NCBI GenBank assembly: GCA_030588935.1
Contig: JAUUWR010000013.1
Span: 1 to 15,916 of the forward strand
DNA: 15,916 nt
Origin: a bacterium
GTDB lineage: Archaea; Nanobdellota; Nanobdellia; Pacearchaeales; GW2011-AR1
Reading direction: 5' to 3'
Positions 12,847 to 15,916 of this stretch are shown here, in pieces. Both the position numbers and the translations under genes were made by a program. Every line of letters starts with the position of its first letter. Position 1 is the first letter of the stretch. A model generated the notes under the pieces. That model was given only the letters and a program-made list of their open reading frames with translations. It made no database searches and was not told where the DNA came from.

Positions 12847-13308
12847 ATGTATTTCTATGATATAATTCAAGGAGGACATAAAAATAAAGATAATAGATTC
12901 ATAAAAAGTACAAAAGCGACTGCAATCTTTTATCATTGGAAATGTCATAAAAAAGACATAAAAAAGAATTTTAAGAATTTACAAATGTTTCTTGAACAAA
13001 GAGGATTGAAAAAATATGAATTTCTTGAAAATATTCAAGGCGAATATGATTTTAGACCAACATTTAAATTTAAAATGAGTTTTACTAGCCTGCTAGCAAA
13101 CTTTGGAGGTGTTGGATACTTCCTTCTAGATTCTTATTTTGTTCCTAAAAGAATAAATCTCCAATACATTAGTGAAGAACCTAAAGAAAAAATAATTGAT
13201 TTATTAGAAAATATTGATGACTATCTTTTGAATGGAGACTGGAGAAAGTTTTTAGAAGAAGGGAGTAAAAGCAATTCCCCATTTACAAATCTCCAAAATG
13301 TTGATTAA
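12847..13308 (+). CDS. Unknown protein, second gene of an opposite-strand pair
   Basis: The 153-aa protein starts MYFYDIIQGGHKNKDNRFIK. It is mixed charged, with aromatic-rich segments (AIFYHWKCHKKD; FRPTFKFKMSF) and one mildly hydrophobic stretch (about 78-100, SLLANFGGVGYFLLDSYFV). The C-terminus is acidic and helical (EEPKEKIIDLLENIDDYLLN). GGGGAG just before the preceding stop serves as ribosome binding site for the ATG at 12847, with the GTG at 12841 less likely. The tight spacing to 12200-12844 implies one transcript and a shared role. I recognise no family. It converges with the RfaE2-like gene, 6 nt apart. Confidence 0.7.
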   Translation: MYFYDIIQGGHKNKDNRFIKSTKATAIFYHWKCHKKDIKKNFKNLQMFLEQRGLKKYEFLENIQGEYDFRPTFKFKMSFTSLLANFGGVGYFLLDSYFVPKRINLQYISEEPKEKIIDLLENIDDYLLNGDWRKFLEEGSKSNSPFTNLQNVD

Positions 13309-13314
13309 ACATTT

Positions 13315-13809
13315 CTACTCACCATTCCTTATCCCATCAATAATCTTCGTAGTAGAATATCCTTCAACTAAAGGAACATATATAATCTTTCCACCATAAC
13401 TATACATAACTCTTTCTTCTTCTGCAACTCTTTCAGGAATAGAAGTTCCCCCCTTAATATTAAAATCTGGTTGAAGTTTTTTTAAAAGATTTAAAGGAGT
13501 ATCTTCATCAAAAATTATAACATAATCAACAGCCCTCATAGATTCCATGATATAGGCTCTATCTAATTCTGTTTTTATTGGCCTGTTTTTTCCTTTTAAC
13601 ATTCCAACAGATTTATCAGAATTTAAACCCACTATTAAAACATCTCCTAACTCTACTGCTTTTTCTAATATATCTACATGCCCTCGATGAAGAATATCAA
13701 AACAACCATTTGTAAAAACAATCAAGTCTCCTTTTTGCTTTCTCTTCTTAACAATTTTTGCTAATTCTTCTAAATCTCTATAATCTTCCATAAGATTCTT
13801 AAGAATCAT
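13315..13809 (-). CDS. RfaE2/HldE C-terminal-like nucleotidyltransferase
   Basis: The 164-aa single-domain enzyme of the cytidylyltransferase-like fold would transfer a nucleotide to a sugar phosphate. In the best-known family this is an adenylyl group added to heptose-1-phosphate to give an ADP-heptose. Motifs are FTNGCFDILHRGH (32-44, containing the HxGH nucleotide-binding signature), VGLNSDKSV (60-68), LKGKNRPI (71-78), DYVIIFDEDTPL (95-106), IKGG (118-121) and EGYSTTKII (149-157). The last resembles the family STT-x-II signature. The start may instead be the ATG at 13791, which lies about 25 nt after a TTTTAAAT; both are compatible with the domain. It follows the pilus ATPase by 36 nt. 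The substrate is not known, and a role in sugar supply for surface glycans is inference. Confidence 0.85.
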   Translation of the reverse strand: MILKNLMEDYRDLEELAKIVKKRKQKGDLIVFTNGCFDILHRGHVDILEKAVELGDVLIVGLNSDKSVGMLKGKNRPIKTELDRAYIMESMRAVDYVIIFDEDTPLNLLKKLQPDFNIKGGTSIPERVAEEERVMYSYGGKIIYVPLVEGYSTTKIIDGIRNGE

Positions 13810-13845
13810 TAATTTAAAAGCATTATTAGGTTAGAATATATTAAT

Positions 13846-15916
13846 TCAAACCTTCTTCCCCTTAACCTGTCCCTTCAGCCAATCCTCCCACAACCCAAAA
13901 ACTTTATCACCAACAGGCAGTCCAACTTCCTCCTGAACATCACTGCAAAATTGATGAAACATATTATTGCTCAGACAATTAAACCTTGCCTCCAAAATAT
14001 CAGGCATTTTGGCTTTCTCGCTCATATCAACAATCTCCTGCTTTATTCTCGCCCTCAATAAAATATTATCATAAACAGCATCCCAATTCCCAGCCCAGCC
14101 CTTAACACTAGCCGCAACTGCCTTAATTATCTCAGAATCTCCATTAATCAATTCTTCACTTGGCTCTAATTCATCTTTATCAACATTATACTTTAATAAA
14201 TTAACAAACCCTCCTTCTTCCTCAGGGTCTTTAGTCCAATGCTTCCTGACTTCTGCTAACTGAACAATTCTTTTCATTGATTTCAAGCCATCAGGAGTTT
14301 TAACAGGATTAGCAACAATAATGCAATCTGTTGCCTTAAATGAAGTAATAGGCACTTCCAAATCATTCACCACTCTGTCAAAAACACCATATGGCGAAGC
14401 ACCATGAATAGTTCCTGCAACAACATTTGCCAACGCACCAACCCGCATTGCCTCATATAATGCTTTTGCCTCCAACGAACGAACCTCGCCGACAATCAAG
14501 CAAGAATCACCCAATCTCAAAGAAGTTCTTATCCCCTCATCAGCCCCAATCTCAGTGCTTGTCTTCAATAAACTGCTTCTTACCTTCATTCTAAGGATAT
14601 CATATTTTAATTTTCTCAAAGATTCAACAGGAAGCTCTAAAGTATCCTCAATAACAATGGTTCTAAATTTTGACATTATCTCCAGCATCAAAGCCCCTAA
14701 CATTGAAGTTTTTCCACTTGACCGCGTCCCAGCAACTAATATTGTTCTAGAACCATCAACCAAAAAACTAAATAATCCTGCTGTAAAACTATTTATCATT
14801 TTATTTTTAATAAATAAAGGCAATGTCCAGGGCTCTTCTCTGTGTCTTCTAATTGCATAAGCCAGGCCATTAGGAGACAAGGGCTGTTGAATAACTGCAA
14901 TTCTTGCCCTTATACTACCAAGACCCAAATCAGTATCAAGAACAGGGTTTGCCTCATCCAAGGGCCTCCCTGAAATCATTCTAAACTTAGCTGCCCATGA
15001 ATCTGCATCTTCCCTGCTTGGAATAATATTTGTACTGCACTCATCATAATCAGTATGCCTTAAATACACAGGATTAACTGAAATCGGCGCATTTAACACA
15101 ATATCCTGCAAATTCTTATCCTGCAGCAAAACCTCTATCAAGCCAAAACCAATAGTATGCCTGACCAAAATCATAGCTAATTTATTAAGCTCATTATAAC
15201 TTAATTTAACTTTTTTGCTCTCGCTCAATTCCCTCAGCAAATCTCTTGAAACATTAAAAAAAACCTGCCTTGTCTTCTCAGGGTCTGTAAATTCCTCTGC
15301 CTTGGGCTGATGCTCAATCAAAACATTCCTAGCCAAATTCAACAAATTCTGCTTGTCTTCATCCAAAGAATATTCCGGAGGCATTAAATGATAAATATAC
15401 TTAGAATCTTCCTCTCTTTTTAAGATTGTAACAATTGATTTGTCATAATCCTCCCCAATCTCATACTGATGAATCATCTCTGCATCTTCAGGCAGACTCG
15501 CCACCAACCTTGTAAAAGTAAAATTAGGAATAATATCTGGCCTAAAAAAATAAAAATAAATGCCTCTGCTTCCAAAAGAATAATCTCCTAAATATCTTTT
15601 TGCCTGTTTAATTAACTTAGTATTTCCTAAAAGAGAATAAAACTTTTCCAGCAACCTTATATAATTCAATTGGTCGAACCTTAATTCTTCAGAACTCTCT
15701 TCCAAATTTATTTTCTCCTCTCTCAAAAATCTTTCTAATTCAATATAGCAAGCAATTGGATCTCTTTTCAAAGTAATCAAAAGATAACTTACATCATCAT
15801 ACCTCTGGCTCAAATATTGTGAATTAGCAATAGATAATTTTAAAGGAGAAAGAATTTTCTCTTGTTTTGTCAGGAAAACATATAAATTAGCAAGTTCCTG
15901 CAGCAAAAAAACCTGG
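13846..15916 (-). CDS. VirB11/FlaI-type secretion (pilus) ATPase, 5' end at or beyond window edge
   Basis: This is the hexameric cytoplasmic motor that powers pilin assembly or secretion. The frame is open to the right edge, and the only nearby start-like codon is a TTG at 15906, so the true start probably lies outside. Numbered from that TTG (686 codons), the N-terminal domain spans about 1-370. Then come Walker A (GTRSSGKTS, 393-401), the Asp box (VIEDTLELP, 418-426), Walker B (LIVGEVRS, 470-477) and the His box (AGTIHG, 497-502). GVFDRVVNDLEVPITSFKAT (507-526) is typical of the FlaI/archaeal GspE group. About 130 residues follow the core, longer than I would expect for FlaI. It partners the TadC-like protein, which is 2.2 kb downstream beyond rfaE2-like and the opposite-strand pair. 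Confidence 0.93.
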   Translation of the reverse strand, partial: QVFLLQELANLYVFLTKQEKILSPLKLSIANSQYLSQRYDDVSYLLITLKRDPIACYIELERFLREEKINLEESSEELRFDQLNYIRLLEKFYSLLGNTKLIKQAKRYLGDYSFGSRGIYFYFFRPDIIPNFTFTRLVASLPEDAEMIHQYEIGEDYDKSIVTILKREEDSKYIYHLMPPEYSLDEDKQNLLNLARNVLIEHQPKAEEFTDPEKTRQVFFNVSRDLLRELSESKKVKLSYNELNKLAMILVRHTIGFGLIEVLLQDKNLQDIVLNAPISVNPVYLRHTDYDECSTNIIPSREDADSWAAKFRMISGRPLDEANPVLDTDLGLGSIRARIAVIQQPLSPNGLAYAIRRHREEPWTLPLFIKNKMINSFTAGLFSFLVDGSRTILVAGTRSSGKTSMLGALMLEIMSKFRTIVIEDTLELPVESLRKLKYDILRMKVRSSLLKTSTEIGADEGIRTSLRLGDSCLIVGEVRSLEAKALYEAMRVGALANVVAGTIHGASPYGVFDRVVNDLEVPITSFKATDCIIVANPVKTPDGLKSMKRIVQLAEVRKHWTKDPEEEGGFVNLLKYNVDKDELEPSEELINGDSEIIKAVAASVKGWAGNWDAVYDNILLRARIKQEIVDMSEKAKMPDILEARFNCLSNNMFHQFCSDVQEEVGLPVGDKVFGLWEDWLKGQVKGKKV

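Noticed and set aside
14555..14860. Plus-strand open frame of 101 codons
   Set aside because: It is antisense to the Walker motif region of the ATPase, whose minus-strand reading is unmistakable.
1..15916. tRNA, rRNA, transposase or attachment-site features
   Set aside because: No clover-leaf arms, rRNA blocks, transposase motifs or flanking direct repeats were seen in the intergenic stretches.

Overview
This is AT-rich DNA (GC roughly 30%, judged by eye) from an archaeon. The window carries an archaeal replication protein A (RPA), aEF1B, an Lrp/AsnC regulator, an A24B/FlaK-type prepilin peptidase and a double-domain TadC protein. Many genes have a TATA-like box centred about 25.5 nt before the ATG, as expected for leaderless archaeal transcripts. 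The gene families and the low GC suggest a DPANN lineage of the Woesearchaeota/Pacearchaeota kind, but the exact taxon is inferred only.

Layout. Positions 1-954 hold two divergent housekeeping genes: RPA, cut by the left edge, and elongation factor 1-beta. Positions 1097-1726 hold a HIT-like protein with a degenerate catalytic triad, converging with the prepilin peptidase (1723-2577). A small three-helix membrane protein follows on the other strand (2666-2944). From 2973 to 8966 the minus strand is a long pilin-rich region: ten short membrane-anchored proteins with a class III (prepilin) signal of the form K-K/R-A/G before a hydrophobic helix. It also holds one signal-less 51-aa membrane protein, a 40-aa basic protein, and a Sec-secreted Ig-like protein. 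Positions 9017-9487 hold an unknown protein on the plus strand. Positions 9431-12094 hold the TadC-like platform protein and an Lrp-type regulator 18 nt upstream of it. Positions 12200-13308 hold an opposite-strand pair of unknown genes, 13315-13809 an RfaE2/HldE-C-like nucleotidyltransferase, and 13846-15916 a VirB11/FlaI-type secretion ATPase open at the right edge.

Together these genes make up a near-complete type IV-pilus-like machine: motor ATPase, inner-membrane platform, signal peptidase and many structurally different pilin-like subunits, several of them cysteine-rich. Five of the pilins form a compact operon (6505 down to 4051) with overlaps of 8 nt or less.

The most unusual non-coding signal is an 84-101-nt repeat family. 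It has four copies, each just upstream of a gene and in the same orientation as that gene: three within the pilin region and one before the HIT-like gene. It looks like a shared promoter-upstream or leader element and is not explained by any feature class I recognise.
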